Of a stretch of DNA of 64,000 nucleotides, positions 1-10,117 are shown in pieces. The position numbers were made by a program, and so were the translations under genes. The stretch's first letter is position 1. The number at the start of each line of letters is the position of its first letter. The DNA comes from Nymphaea colorata (Eukaryota > Streptophyta > Magnoliopsida > Nymphaeales > Nymphaeaceae): contig NW_022204616.1 of assembly GCF_008831285.2 (NCBI RefSeq), positions 1-64,000 of the forward strand, given 5' to 3'. Below the pieces are notes generated by a model, which worked only from the letters and a program-made list of their open reading frames with translations, was not told the DNA's origin and made no database searches.

Positions 1-70
1 CCCCAACCCCAACCCCAACCCCAACCCCAACCCCAACCCCAACCCCAACCCCAACCCCAACCCCAACCCC
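1..70. repeat. Telomere, (CCCCAA)n
   Basis: Eleven perfect CCCCAA units followed by CCCC start the window, and no further copies occur inside. C4A2 (G4T2 on the other strand) is the telomere repeat of oligohymenophorean ciliates such as Tetrahymena, so this is a chromosome end in the orientation expected for the left end of the strand shown. The stop codon of the first gene lies only about 70 bp inside, so there is almost no subtelomeric spacer. Confidence 0.97.
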
Positions 71-139
71 TGGATGGATGAATCATTTATATGTCTTGGG
101 GTATGATGCATGATGATAAAAAACTCTGAATGGATTGAA

Positions 140-1473
140 TCAAACAAATGTTATGAGATTATTGTCAGTAACAGATGCCTGAAGGCGTTGAGCTTGGTAG
201 CATTCACCATCGATTCCAAACAATCCTCGGCTTTGCTAATTTCCTTGCGGTTCAAGACGGAAACTCTTGACTTTGGCATTTCCGAAGTTATATCCTTCTT
301 TCCTGCATCCCTTCTCCCTATCAAAATGGTCTCCCTTCTCAGAAGCAAGCAAATACTTGACCAATTCCATCCTACCCTGCTACTAAGTCGTAAATTGCAT
401 GTCTATCGCCCTGTCTTCCACCTTTAGAAGAGGAGCAAACTCGTACTTGTCAGATATAAAAGGAATCGAGCAGAAGATAGCGTTGAGAAAGTTACTCTAT
501 ATCGTAACGAAAGCTGGATTTTCAATTGGCTGATTGAGGGGTGGCAGTGATGTCTATGTCTATGAGTATGTAAGCTTCCCTGCATACCTTTTGAGAGCAA
601 CGCAGCGGTAAGCCGAGTAGACTTCAAACCTAAGCCCTCCCAAAATTCTCAGAAACTCAGAGTTCATGTCAATATCAGCCAAGAATGCCCACTAGAGACT
701 CAAAAAGGAGTAGATGGGCGTTTCCTCTTTCTCCAGCTCCATTTTCTACATAAATCGCTAATTACAATTAGGTTCATTCTGGTGGTGCGTCCCTTCACAG
801 CCAGGAAGATAGCTGTTTAATCGTTGCAGTCTTCCCCAGCCATCATTGTCTGTGTCTTCGCGAAGGCGTTTCCGCTTCCTGCTGGCACGTGAGTAACTGG
901 CAGTCTTTCAGCAGCTGCCGAGTTAACGAACTAATGCATGAGTCCATCCCCCGAAATGATGACCACTGCTGCGTATTTGGATGGGTCGATGGTGGCCAAG
1001 TGCTCCTTGCAGTGCCCTCGGTGTGTTGTCTCCACCAACTAGTGCGTGAAGTTGGTCAAAGAGAGGAATTTGATGACCTTTTGCATGTGCTGCCGAGAAT
1101 TTGATCCTGCGTGGGGGTTGAAATAGACGAGGAGGCACCGAGGAGCAGTTGCAGGCCTGTTGGTGATGCGGTTCAATAGCCACTCATCCAATTTTTTCGC
1201 CTAGGCAGCAGAAATACGGAGAAAAAGAGTTATTTGTGAGACTTCTCTCCTGGCTGGTCGGAAGAGTCTTTTCACTCTGCAGAAACAGTTGAGTTGCAGT
1301 TTATACTAATCCTATTTGGTTGACTCGCAGGCAAAGCCGATAAGATCTGCATAGTTGAGTTCTCGTTAGCCATTTCCCTCGATCTTTATACCACCTTCGG
1401 CTAAGATGATAAAGCCTCCCTTTGTGGAGAAACGCAAAGGAAGTTCTCGCTTTTATCCTGAATCCTATTCCAT
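140..1473 (-). CDS. Sphingosine kinase (DAGK-catalytic family)
   Basis: Lipid kinase that phosphorylates sphingosine on the cytosolic membrane face. The 437-residue protein has an N-terminal region (about 1-105) like the PH-like domain often seen before this kinase fold, then the catalytic domain: NPHAGS (119-124), SGDGLMHEFVN (174-184, where TAG supplies the conserved Glu) and PAGSGNAFAKT (197-207). It continues with a WAFLADIDMNSE-type block and the C-terminal FGIDGE substrate/Mg block near the end. One 20-nt intron (746-765, GTA...TAG) restores the frame; without it the reading stops in the middle of the catalytic domain. The stop is TGA at 140-142, about 70 bp from the telomere. The start ATG gives a full domain and lies 32 bp downstream of the next gene's stop. 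Identity is clear. Confidence 0.93.
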
Positions 1474-1505
1474 AAATAATAATCAAAGCTATATCTGATG
1501 GCGGA

Positions 1506-2170
1506 TCACAATTTCGATTTGATCTTTATGACATCTGCCAGGTCATTCTGAAGCAAGTAAATGGTCGCAGTCTTTCCGTTCCTCGTGATATCCATCGCTT
1601 TTACCAATTTTCCTCCCAACTTCAACGATATCGTCTTTGAGATCGGATTGGTGCTGCACCCGATCACGCTCTTGAAGCCAGCAGCTAATCCGCCCCTGAT
1701 TCCCTGCTCGATAATAATCTCACTGAGTCGGTCCTTCATATGGTCCTTGTGCACCGCCAGCAGGCTGGCCAGTATGGTCGTGTTCTTGGGGTAGTCTTCC
1801 TTTTTAAACTGACTGACTGCCTTCGCGTAGGCGTCTTAGGGGTCAATTAACGGTAGCATATCTTCCAAAAAAAGATGAAACTCGCATGCCATCACCAGCG
1901 CCACCATTTTTCCCTTGTAGAGGAGCACCTTAATTACGGGAGGACTACCTTGATGAATCCAACGTTGGTCTTGTTCTGCTAATTGAACTTCTTCATGGCT
2001 GCATCGAACAGTTGGATGGTAACCGACGTGCGGAAATCCAGTTATTCTCTTGTCTATAGTCCCTCCTTGGAGAAGACATTGTTGGCCTCGAAGGCATCAC
2101 CGGCCAGTTTGACCGCTTCCTCTATGCGTCCCATATCCAAATCGGTATAGACGAGTTCTGCCTTGTTCAT
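1506..2170 (-). CDS. GNAT-family N-acetyltransferase (likely)
   Basis: A 214-residue protein with the layout of a GNAT acetyltransferase. The N-terminal block resembles the substrate-entry strands and helix (residues about 8-35), and the C-terminal part has a GIRGGLAAGFKSVIGCSTNP segment that looks like the acetyl-CoA-loop and helix region followed by the usual N-x2-S-x3-LKLGG stretch. The substrate cannot be told; small-molecule amines are a common target for this type. A 20-nt intron at 1929-1948 is needed to join the frames, and in-frame TAA and TAG codons are read through. The ATG at 2168-2170 was chosen because an in-frame TGA lies upstream. It is transcribed in tandem with the sphingosine kinase, 32 bp away. 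Family assignment is by motif impression only. Confidence 0.55.
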
Positions 2171-2337
2171 ACTATAATATCCTTTGTAAAAACTATAAAC
2201 CTTCTTTGTGTGGGACAATCACGTAGGCTATCGTCTCTATGCCAGCTGGATTGGCGGAGAGGCGGACTGAAAAAACCACCTTACGTTGTTTAAATCTATC
2301 TTACTAATATAATATTTTTCCATAAGCCATAAAACCT

Positions 2338-2637
2338 ATGGCTCACCTGCCGCATAAGCCTCGCAAGCATGGCGACTCCCCCCACAGCTACCCAGCTGTT
2401 TGCCTCCTGGCCGTCAAAATCGACCTGGTTGAGCCGGTCACCCCGAGGAAAGGCTCACTTTTGCCTTAAAAAACAGAAAGGGAAGAGGTGGTGGAGCAGG
2501 AGGAGAGTGGGAAGGAGAAACCCACGCCTTTTGATGAAGAAGATGAGTGGAAGTCAGTTTCTACGTTCTGGGATATTGACTTCTGCGAGTTGGAGGAGTG
2601 TCCAGGGGAAGAATAACTCCCCTCTCTCCCTTTTTGA
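2338..2637 (+). CDS. Small acidic protein, unknown function
   Basis: An open frame of 99 residues from ATG 2338 to TGA 2635-2637, with two in-frame TAA codons. The second half is strongly acidic (Glu/Asp runs such as FDEEDEW) and carries a W/F-containing segment, WDIDFCELEEC. No domain is recognised. It converges with the small minus-strand gene at 2676-2837, with 38 bp between the stops. Base use resembles neighbouring genes. It may have upstream exons, since I could not place an independent promoter. Moderate confidence that it is a real gene. Confidence 0.5.
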
Positions 2638-2675
2638 TAATATACATTTATCCATTGACCCCACTCCTGCCCTCT

Positions 2676-2837
2676 TCACCCGCTGCGAATCGGCCACCAA
2701 AAGCCTTCATTCATCTTCTTCCACATAGGATTTTCTGGAATGTCGTTATCTTCTTTCACGAGGGTTTTAGTTACCTCTTCACTGTCGCAAACCAATGATG
2801 CCCCTTTCGTGGAGTTTGAAGATATCAATTGAACCAT
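2676..2837 (-). CDS. Small hypothetical protein
   Basis: A 53-residue frame free of stops, from ATG 2835-2837 to TGA 2676-2678. It has a Ser/Thr/Glu-rich start and an aromatic tail (MWKKMNEGFWWPI). No homology is recognised. The compact convergent placement and neighbour-like codon use favour a real small gene, but length alone proves little. Confidence 0.35.
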   Translation of the reverse strand: MVQLISSNSTKGASLVCDSEEVTKTLVKEDNDIPENPMWKKMNEGFWWPIRSG

Positions 2838-3221
2838 TTTATCTGTTCAATTATGTTTTCATTATTTATCTTATCGCAAAAACACTACTGCTCCAAATTG
2901 CACCCACCACCCATCAACACCCCGCCTCAAGATCACCTCCAAGCCTAAAATGGCTTTTGTTTGTTTTCACCATATTCGGACACACAGATTATATAGAGGA
3001 ATAAAAAAGATTATACCGACCAAACAAACAAACTCCATTCCGGCATCTAAGGGCTCACTTCAGTCCTTGTGAAAGGGATGATGGAAAAAAATGGGCAACG
3101 AGGAGAGGAGGCAGGTCGGTATGCATAAATAAGTTATATATTTTGGAGGAAATTAATCGGGGCATAAAATAATCGCTTTCAGCTAATAAAGCCATCCTGA
3201 GAAAACACGTATAAAAAGAGA
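2838..3221. other. Spacer without a convincing gene
   Basis: About 380 bp with T-rich and A-rich stretches. Open frames exist on both strands because TGA is the only stop, but none shows conserved motifs or sensible composition. A short minus-strand frame with a hydrophobic stretch begins near 3050, and I do not regard it as supported. The 3' part holds the inverted repeat listed separately. Confidence 0.4.
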
Positions 3222-3230
3222 TCAGGATGG
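3192..3230 (-). terminator. Inverted repeat overlapping the stop codon of the coiled-coil gene
   Basis: CCATCCTGA at 3192-3200 and TCAGGATGG at 3222-3230 are perfect 9-bp inverted repeats with a 21-nt A-rich loop. On the minus strand the first arm contains the TGA stop and last codons of the 175-residue gene. The RNA could form a hairpin at the start of the 3' UTR. Its role in 3' processing is an inference. Confidence 0.4.
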
Positions 3231-3749
3231 GTAGTACTTTGGCAACTTCATCGTGGGAGCTTTTGGTCTTACATCGTTTCTCCCGTTCTGATTATGACCC
3301 TGGTTCTCCTTCTCCACTCCATATGCGTCGGTCTTGCCAGCGAAGATAGGGTTTTGACTGTTTTTGCGCTAAAACCTACGGATAGATTGGTTGCTGGGAG
3401 CATTGGAAAGACATCTACTCGAAACTCGACTGCTTTCATTTGCTCCTCCTGTCTGCTTCTCCTCATAGTACTATTGCCTGCAGGGGGAACTAATCAGCTG
3501 GCCTTCCAATTGGTCCACATAGGCGAACATCTTGCTGATCGACTGTTTGGCCTTCTCCAATCCCTGCAAAGAGAACTAAAGGTGGCTCCGCTCAGCTTGG
3601 CACTTGGCGTAGAGTTGGTTCAATCGTTGAAACTGTGTCTCGAGTGCAGCCATGAAGGCATTTGACATGGACTGCAGCATATCTGTTACGTAATTCCTCA
3701 GTGCCTCTTTGACTTCCTTCATTTTTTCCTCGTTTATTGCCTGCTTCAT
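3222..3749 (-). CDS. Coiled-coil protein, unknown function
   Basis: A 175-residue continuous frame that I checked triplet by triplet; it has no TGA. Residues 1-85 are a charged amphipathic helix with heptad-like spacing, repeatedly Met/Leu-rich (MKEVKEALRNYVTDMLQSMS type). Residues 90-175 are polar, basic and probably disordered. There is no signal peptide or membrane span. The start is the first ATG after an AT-rich leader. No family is recognised; a cytoskeletal or cilium-associated role is only a guess from composition. Confidence 0.65.
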
Positions 3750-3846
3750 AATTTAAAATTAACGTTAAAATGCACTCAATCCCATCCACTGTATATCGAT
3801 GATTAGAAGCAGAGATATTATACCAAAAAGTATGAATAAACAGTGA

Positions 3847-4086
3847 TCAAAGACACAGACAGTGCGGGTCTTACGAAGCGATTTGTTTATCACATTTTTC
3901 GCAGTGAAGGTCTACTCTTTTGCAGGCATCGACGACGCAGGGCACCCAACAGGCCAATCCTATGGCAAGGAAGAGTGAGCATGCGTAGGTAGCTGCTGTG
4001 GGGGTATAGTTAGCGGTGAGGAGAGCTTGGCAGTGGGGGCAAATGCGAGTCTAAAGGATATCTTTTTGGTCTGCTTGTTCCTCCAT
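3847..4086 (-). CDS. LITAF-like zinc-ribbon membrane protein
   Basis: A 79-residue protein that fits the whole LITAF domain: CPHC (16-19), a central hydrophobic stretch (about 30-50) ending in W-x-P-C, then D-x-C and the closing H-C-x2-C pair. In the family the two Cys pairs form one zinc site and the hydrophobic helix inserts into the cytosolic face of late endosome or lysosome membranes. The protein is little more than the bare domain. The start is the only ATG upstream of the first Cys pair, and one in-frame TAG and one TAA are read through. Confidence 0.8.
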
Positions 4087-4267
4087 CGACTAAGAGAGTG
4101 ATTATTATATTTATCTCATCATCATTCTTTATACCACCATTCTTTATACTCCCAACATATTCATCAATCCATCTCACGCCTCAAACCGGCATCAATTAGC
4201 CAGCATTAAAAGTGCCGAATGATGAGGGAGTGCATAGGATTCATTCAATTTGATATAGTAATGGTTA

Positions 4268-5176
4268 ATGTTGGAGTAGGAAGGGTCTCCCAAGGGACGC
4301 ATTGAGGAAGAGGAACGCATCGCAAACGCCAACGAATCTTCGGTTAGGTTCCTTCAGTTATCTCTTCAACTCTTCTTCCAGTTTGGATATTCGAGCTTTT
4401 CCTTTCTGCAGCCAATCGGCTCCTTCATCACCTATCAAAAACCAGCAAGCCACTTCATGGCCCTCCGAACGCATGCCGATGGAGACGAAGAGGGGGATTA
4501 CTATTCGAGCGTGGTACAACCGCTATGCCTTTGGTGGACGCTTTACAACTTGCTGCTACTGGTCGGTCTTAAGTGCGTGGATGAGCTCAGTAAAACAGCG
4601 CTAATATTGACTGGCGCAATCAACTACTTAGTAGCTGTGTTTATCGTCGCGCTTAGCTTCATCGAGGGTGCTACTGACGACGATGCGTCACGGTAAATAT
4701 ACCACCGATATGCTCCCTTCCAAGTGCTCACCTGCCTCACAGTAGTCTCTCTCTTCTACTTCACGCGTGCGCAGGAACCTAGACGCTTCTCGACCAGCCC
4801 GGGCAACTTCGTATGGGTGTGGCTTTTCCTCACGTGGTCGTGGGAGAAGGACATAGAGGGGTATATGCTGGCCATCGGACTGATTTACGCCGTCATCACG
4901 ATGACCTCAGTAGGGATGCTAGTGCTGGAACTAATGAAGGGATTGACCACAAGAGTGAAGAAAGTGCTGATGGCCCAGCTCATCTTCAGCCTCATCCTCA
5001 CCGGACTCACAGAAATATTCGCAGTTGTCTCCCACAGCCTCATCGCAAAAATCGCAGACTCTTAGATATCGGAGATGATATAAGACGATATCGCTGTAAG
5101 CCTGCTTCAAATCTTCATCATCGTCAACATCCTCGACATGGGCTTCTGGGTGATTGGCCGATTCGTCACCAGTTGA
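4268..5176 (+). CDS. Multi-pass membrane protein, unknown family
   Basis: A 302-residue frame without TGA. A short polar N-terminus (1-25) precedes six or so hydrophobic spans: around 28-60, 92-108, 118-140, 158-180, 190-240 and the C-terminal LLQIFIIVNILDMGFWVIG. No rhomboid, channel-pore or transporter signature is visible. It lies 68 bp upstream of the rhomboid on the same strand, so co-regulation is possible but not shown. The start is the second of two nearby ATGs; the first (4261) is in another frame. Confidence 0.7.
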
Positions 5177-5244
5177 TCCTTTTCCCTCCTCTAATGATTG
5201 TGCCACTTTCTATGCTCAATTCCCTATAGAAATTAAAGGTTATA

Positions 5245-6210
5245 ATGAACGTTCATTCGCTGAGGGACCGAACTCCAGACTCGGCGCGCAGGATGCAGGA
5301 GCAGCGCAACAACCAACAGGAAGCCGAAGAGGCGGGAATGCCCTGGGATGGCTTCAGTCCAGCCGTCACCGAAGAACAGGTTAGATACGCTGAATAAAAA
5401 AAAGTTTTGATGGTGTCCGGCAGTAGAAGGGTGAAGAATCCTCGAGAATAGAGTTATGGAGATATGCTGGTGAGTACATTTTGTCCCACTTTCAGTTGCT
5501 TCTCCGTTACTATTTTCATCATTCTCGCGGATATTGCTCTCTTCGTCACTGAGCTCGCCATCGGTCTCAACTAGAAGGGGTCTCTGCTTTAAGTGGAAAC
5601 AGCTACCATCCGCAAACTGGGTGGCAATTTCGGTCCTGACGTCGCGAAAGGATAAGTCTATAGACTCATCAGTGCCATTTTCCTTCACGTCAACTTCATA
5701 CACATTGTGGGAAACATGTTTTCCACCTTCATACTCCTCACACGTGTTGAATACACCTTCGGACCTCTCAGAACGCTCCTGATCTACCTACTATGTGGAA
5801 TAGGCGGCAATATATTTTCGCTGGCAGTGGCTAAAGAAAAGGACTATTGGGGACAAGTGAAAGCAGGAGCATCCACCGCTTTGTACGGCATGATTGGACT
5901 TCTGGTCGGGTATTTGGTTCTGAACTGGCGTGGGTTGGACCAGGTGGGGCAGCAGATGAAGTGCAACATCGTATGCGGGACCATATTTATGCTCATCTTC
6001 GTCCTCATCTTCACGCCTTCTGATGTGGGTGCCTCCATCGACTACTTTGGCCATCTAGGCGGCTTCCTTACAGGAATATGGACTCCAGCCTTTCTAGAGC
6101 CACTCTACTACGGAAGTATAGAAAAGACAATGAGAATCGTATTTATCGTTTTGCTAATCGTGCAGTTGGGAGCAACTTTCGTCGGATTCTTCGCAGGCCA
6201 TCCTAAGTGA
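5245..6210 (+). CDS. Rhomboid intramembrane serine protease
   Basis: A 321-residue protein with a cytosolic N-terminus (about 1-95) and a six- or seven-span rhomboid core. Diagnostic features are the block YRLISAIFLHVNFIHIVGNM (oxyanion-side His and Asn), the nucleophile motif GASTALYG with Ser210, and the catalytic His270 in FGHLGGFLTG. It should cleave transmembrane substrates within the membrane. The position before the span-2 block is TAG, read as Glu, as in many rhomboids. The frame is continuous without introns. The next gene is a diverged tandem copy that lacks the catalytic Ser. Confidence 0.93.
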
Positions 6211-6526
6211 TTTTTATTCATGTGAAGGGCATCATCAAATCTCAAAGTACAATACATCTATCTACTAACTCTATCCAAAATATAAATTAACTATAAACCC
6301 AATAAAACAACAAAGAGATTATTCATTTTCATCTTTAGTCACATTTTTTTGAGTTTTTTCGATGAGATGATGATCTTTAAATGATCTTTTCTCCTTTCCC
6401 CATATGTAAAGATAAACTTATTATAACATACATAGATCAAAGATCATGAACATTCACACATTCGACTAATTCTCCCCATAGAGGTAGAGGAGCATGCAAG
6501 ATAACAACAATTAAGGAGAAAGTGAT
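6211..6526. other. AT-rich spacer between the rhomboid copies
   Basis: About 315 bp of AT-rich sequence with many short direct A/T tracts (repeated GATCTTT-like and AAGATCA-like words near 6370-6450). No coding signal is seen on either strand. It presumably holds the 3' UTR of the first copy and the promoter of the second. Confidence 0.5.
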
Positions 6527-7411
6527 ATGCTTCCTCTCAACAGAAGAGGCCCCTCCTCTCCAGAGACTACTCCTTAGTAGAGTCACTATGCGCAATCACG
6601 TCGTGTGCTGTTGATCTCCAAGCCGATATCCTCCAAAAACCCAAGAGATGAGAACTACTTGGACATGCTCAAGTTTAATTTTTGCCCCACTTTCACCTTC
6701 ATCTCCCTCACCTTCTTAATCGCTGTCGCATACGCCGTCATCTTCAGCATCGAAGTGGCCACAGGCTTGAACAGAAAAGGAAGCTTCCTGGAGGTTAGCT
6801 GGGAAAGATTGGTCCAGATGGGTGGCAATTACGGCCCGAGAGTGGCAGGGGGATAGTGGTACAGACTGGTCGTTGCCTCCTTCCTGCACATCGACTTCAT
6901 GCAAATATTCAGCAGCATCTTCTCCTTTCTGGTCCTAGCTTCTACAATCGAGTACACCTTCGGACCGCTAAGAACACTCGCCATTGTTCTTGTTTGTGGG
7001 GTGAGTGGCAATCTCATCGGTCTTGTAGGCCGCTAAGATACAAAATACTTGCTTTGGACATCTGCAGGAGGAGCCCCAGTTATATATGGGATGATTGGAT
7101 TGTGCATAGGTTATTTTGCACTCAATCGAAATGGACTTAACAAAGTAGGGCAAAGGCTGAAGTGTCAATTCATCTATATTGTTATATTCATGCTGGTCCT
7201 TATCACTGGTTTTACTCCTGGCACAAATAGCGAATAAATTGACAACTCCTCACACCTTGGTGGATTTCTGGCTGGAATATGGACAGCAGCGTTCCTGGAG
7301 CCACTGTAATACGGAAGACAAGAGAAAAAGATTAGGCTGGCCTTTATTGTGATTCTCATATTGCAGCTCTTGATAAGCTCTGTGATTTTTAGGCTCAAAC
7401 ATGGTAAATGA
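6527..7411 (+). CDS. Inactive rhomboid (pseudoprotease) paralogue
   Basis: A 294-residue tandem paralogue of the preceding gene. Alignment is clear along the whole length: NPRDENYLDMLKF against NPREESYGDML, and IEYTFGPLRT, YGMIG and EPL-YG are shared. The nucleophile motif reads GGAPVIYG, so Ser is replaced by Pro184, while the catalytic His243 is kept in SHLGG. The HVNFIHIVGN block has become HIDFMQIFSS and so loses the second His and the Asn. Hydrolysis is therefore not expected, and a role like iRhoms or derlins (binding membrane clients) is an inference. The frame is intact, so it is a maintained gene, not a decaying one. In-frame TAA/TAG codons include one where copy 1 has TAC. Confidence 0.88.
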
Positions 7412-7468
7412 TTGCCTATATTTGCCTTATTTTATTCAATCTTTGAGGACAAAATGAATGATGATGGA

Positions 7469-7831
7469 TCACACAGGCCAGAAGTTTCGATTCACGAGGT
7501 CCAGCCTTATCATTTTAACCTTCTTGCCGAATCGTTCACGTATAAATGCAACGATTTCCTCCAGTTAATGGTCTTCCACGAAGTAGTTTTACTCGTCGAT
7601 TTCCTTCCCGCACGAGCAGACCATAGTTTCCTCTATCGCTTCTTTTTCAACGCAACAGCTAATATCACATCTTTCCGAACGGGTTGGATGCACGACTTGG
7701 CTTCCCGAGTACTGGCAGATGATTGAAATGTCCATTTCCATCACCTATACCTCGCATTCCTGTTCCACCTTTCCCAGGTTGAGCCATTTTATCAACTTAT
7801 TTGCCATTTCCTCCACCTCCTTCGCACTCAT
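7469..7831 (-). CDS. SP-RING/MIZ-type zinc finger protein, variant
   Basis: A 120-residue protein. After a helical start (1-30), residues about 40-95 resemble the SP-RING of PIAS/Siz/Mms21 SUMO ligases: ISIICQYSGSQVVHPTRSERC, then CC and a C-S-C-G pair near 80, and a D-x2-LEEI helix. The usual zinc-ligand His after the second Cys is Ile here, so metal binding may be altered. As a bare domain it would be closest to an Mms21/Nse2-like or isolated E3. It converges with the inactive rhomboid (57 bp between stops) and diverges from Ku80. The start follows an in-frame TGA. Confidence 0.5.
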
Positions 7832-7991
7832 CCAACAAATACACTATCATTACACCCTCTCTTGGGTCGGCATTTCTATCCTTCTGTTCTTTGGGGTAAG
7901 CTCTCGAGCATTTTTTGGGCGGGTGGGGTCGGAATCTCAGCGTAAGGTGGTGTTAATCGAATTCAAATCTGATTGGTCGATAATAATTAGG
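7832..7991. promoter_or_regulatory. Divergent promoter region, SP-RING / Ku80
   Basis: 160 bp separating the starts of a minus-strand gene and Ku80, so both promoters must lie here or overlap the genes. It contains a poly-T/A stretch but no motif I can name. Confidence 0.4.
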
Positions 7992-10076
7992 ATGTCTAAG
8001 TAGGCGATTTTGCTCGTGGTCGACGTCGGCCACTCCATGGACGAAGCCTTCGCTGAGGGAAGCAGCAGGGCCAGAATGGCACTCGAATGCTGCAAACTCA
8101 CTCTCCAGCAAAAGCTCTTCAACAATGCCAGCCATGAACTCGGCCTCATCCTCTTCGGAGACAGCTAGAGTGACGATGGAAACAGCCTCCTCCTGCAACC
8201 CCTTGAAAAGCCAAAACTTGACTTTGTTCGCAAGGTCCAACAGCTCTCTGAAGCTCGCTTCGACTCTCCCAGAGCCGGTGGGGATATCTTCAGTGCTCTG
8301 AACTTTTCCCTGGGCCAGCTCAACGACCACTGCGGCAAGAAGAAGTACAGCAAGCGCATCTTCCTCTTCACTAATGGCATGGGAGTCAGTGATTTCGATG
8401 CTCAGGATATCAGGACGCTGGCCACCCGCCTCGAGGATAGCGGAGCCAAGCTCAACATCATTCCAATTGACTTCATGACCAGCTACTCGGCCGAAGAGAA
8501 TGAGCTGGAGGGAGAAATGTTCCTTGATCCAGTCCAGGAAAGAAATGCGCAGCTTTTGATGAGACTTCGCGAGCTTGCGCCTGGAAACGCTCAAATTTTC
8601 CCAGCTTCACTTGCCATCGAACTGTACAAGCGATTCAGGAAGAAAGACACTAACCCAGTTGCCAAATACAAAGGAGTGATGGAGATTGCACCAGGCCTGT
8701 AGGTGTAGGTGAGCACTTACAAGGCAGTCCGAAGGTAAAAGCTTAAATCACTTGCCAGATATGACGCATCGGTTCCCTTCGAAGCAGCCATCAGCGAAAA
8801 GGAAGTCATCATCGAGACCAACTACGTTGTGCAGGGAGATGAATCAGGCTCAATCGTCCCCAAGGAAGACATCATCAACGCCTTCAGCTACGGACCTCAA
8901 CTTGTCCCCATTTCGTCCATCTTGTAAGCTGGAAGTAAGGTCTTCTAAGAGAAGAATCTACGTTTCCTTGGATTCGTAGACAAGGCAAAAGTGCCAAGAC
9001 ACTGCTTGATGAGCTAAGTTGACATCGTTGTCCCAGCTGAGAACGAAGCTGGGCGTAAGCTCTTCACTGCTTTCGTCTACTCCATGCTTTCCCTCAACAA
9101 GTATGCCATCGCTCGTTACGTGTCCCGCAACCTCAAGAATGGAGTTTCTCCACGTATGGTCGTGCTTATCCCCCACCGCACTGCTGATAGGGAAATGTTT
9201 TACTTGGTTGAGTTACCAACAGTTGAAGACGTGAGGGATTATCCATTCAATTCACTGCGGAAATCCACAGAGAAGCAGAACGAAGTGGTGAAGGGACTGG
9301 TGGAGCGCATGATGCTGTGTCACAAGAACGGTGATGAAATCGAGGAGGACGTGCGTGTCTAAAACACCTTCAATCCCACTCGCCAATACTTCTACCAAAC
9401 TCTTTTCTACCGTGCTCTGTCCCCCGATTCCGCAGACATCCCCCCTCTCGATCCAATCATCTCCAAATATCTCACTCCTGAGGCTCGCACCTTTGCCTCC
9501 GCTGCGCCAGTCATCAAGGAAGTCAAAAAGGAGTTCAAATTGATCAAGAAACTCAATCTTGAAGAAAAGAAGAAGAATAAGGCACTCATGTGGAAAGATA
9601 TCATCGGAGAAATGCAACAGAAACCTATGGAACTGGAAGAAACAGAACCATCTGAATAATTCGTGAAGCCTGCCTTGAAGTTCAATGCTGAAGACGAGGA
9701 TGATTAGGTCCGTTTCAATCCCTCTGCTCCCGTCCCATCCTTCAGGCGCATGATTTCGTTCAACAAGCGCGATCTGGTGGGAGAGGGTCTCAAGAGCATG
9801 AGCAACTACGTCCTGCAGCGCCTGGCCTACAGCATCACCAACGAGGCATACGCTCACCTGGCAGAGTGTGCATCAGAAATGAGGAAAGGGTGTGTAAGCC
9901 AGCAGGAGGAAGGCTTTTGGGATGATTGGCTCAACGATCTCAGTTCCTCCAATCCCAAGTTCCACGACTATCTCATCTCGCAGGGCATCGGACTCATCAG
10001 GGGAAGCAACGTCGAACTGTTCAGGCCAATCGAACTGCACCAGGAGCTTATCGAAGACGTTTTCGATCTCGATTGA
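7992..10076 (+). CDS. KU80: Ku80 subunit of the Ku DNA-end-binding heterodimer
   Basis: A 694-residue uninterrupted frame. It has an N-terminal vWA domain beginning K-E-A-I-L-L-V-V-D-V-G (TAG for the Glu), the Ku core with FSYGPQLVPIS, LGFVDKAKVPRHC and a VVLIPHRTADREMFYLVELP block, a basic/coiled arm, and a C-terminal helical domain ending in FWDDWLND...GLIRGSNVE, like the Ku80 PK-binding region. Ku80 with Ku70 binds broken DNA ends for non-homologous end joining; in ciliates Ku proteins also act in programmed genome rearrangement and telomere biology. Several TAA/TAG codons lie inside conserved blocks without disrupting them. No intron is seen. Ku70 is not in this window. Confidence 0.93.
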
Positions 10077-10117
10077 TCCATCATCACATCATCAATACCT
10101 ATCATAATTAAAATAGA

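Noticed and set aside
2180-2340. Short upstream minus-strand exon for the GNAT gene, with an 18-nt intron
   Set aside because: The frame after the proposed intron meets TGA before reaching the GNAT ATG.
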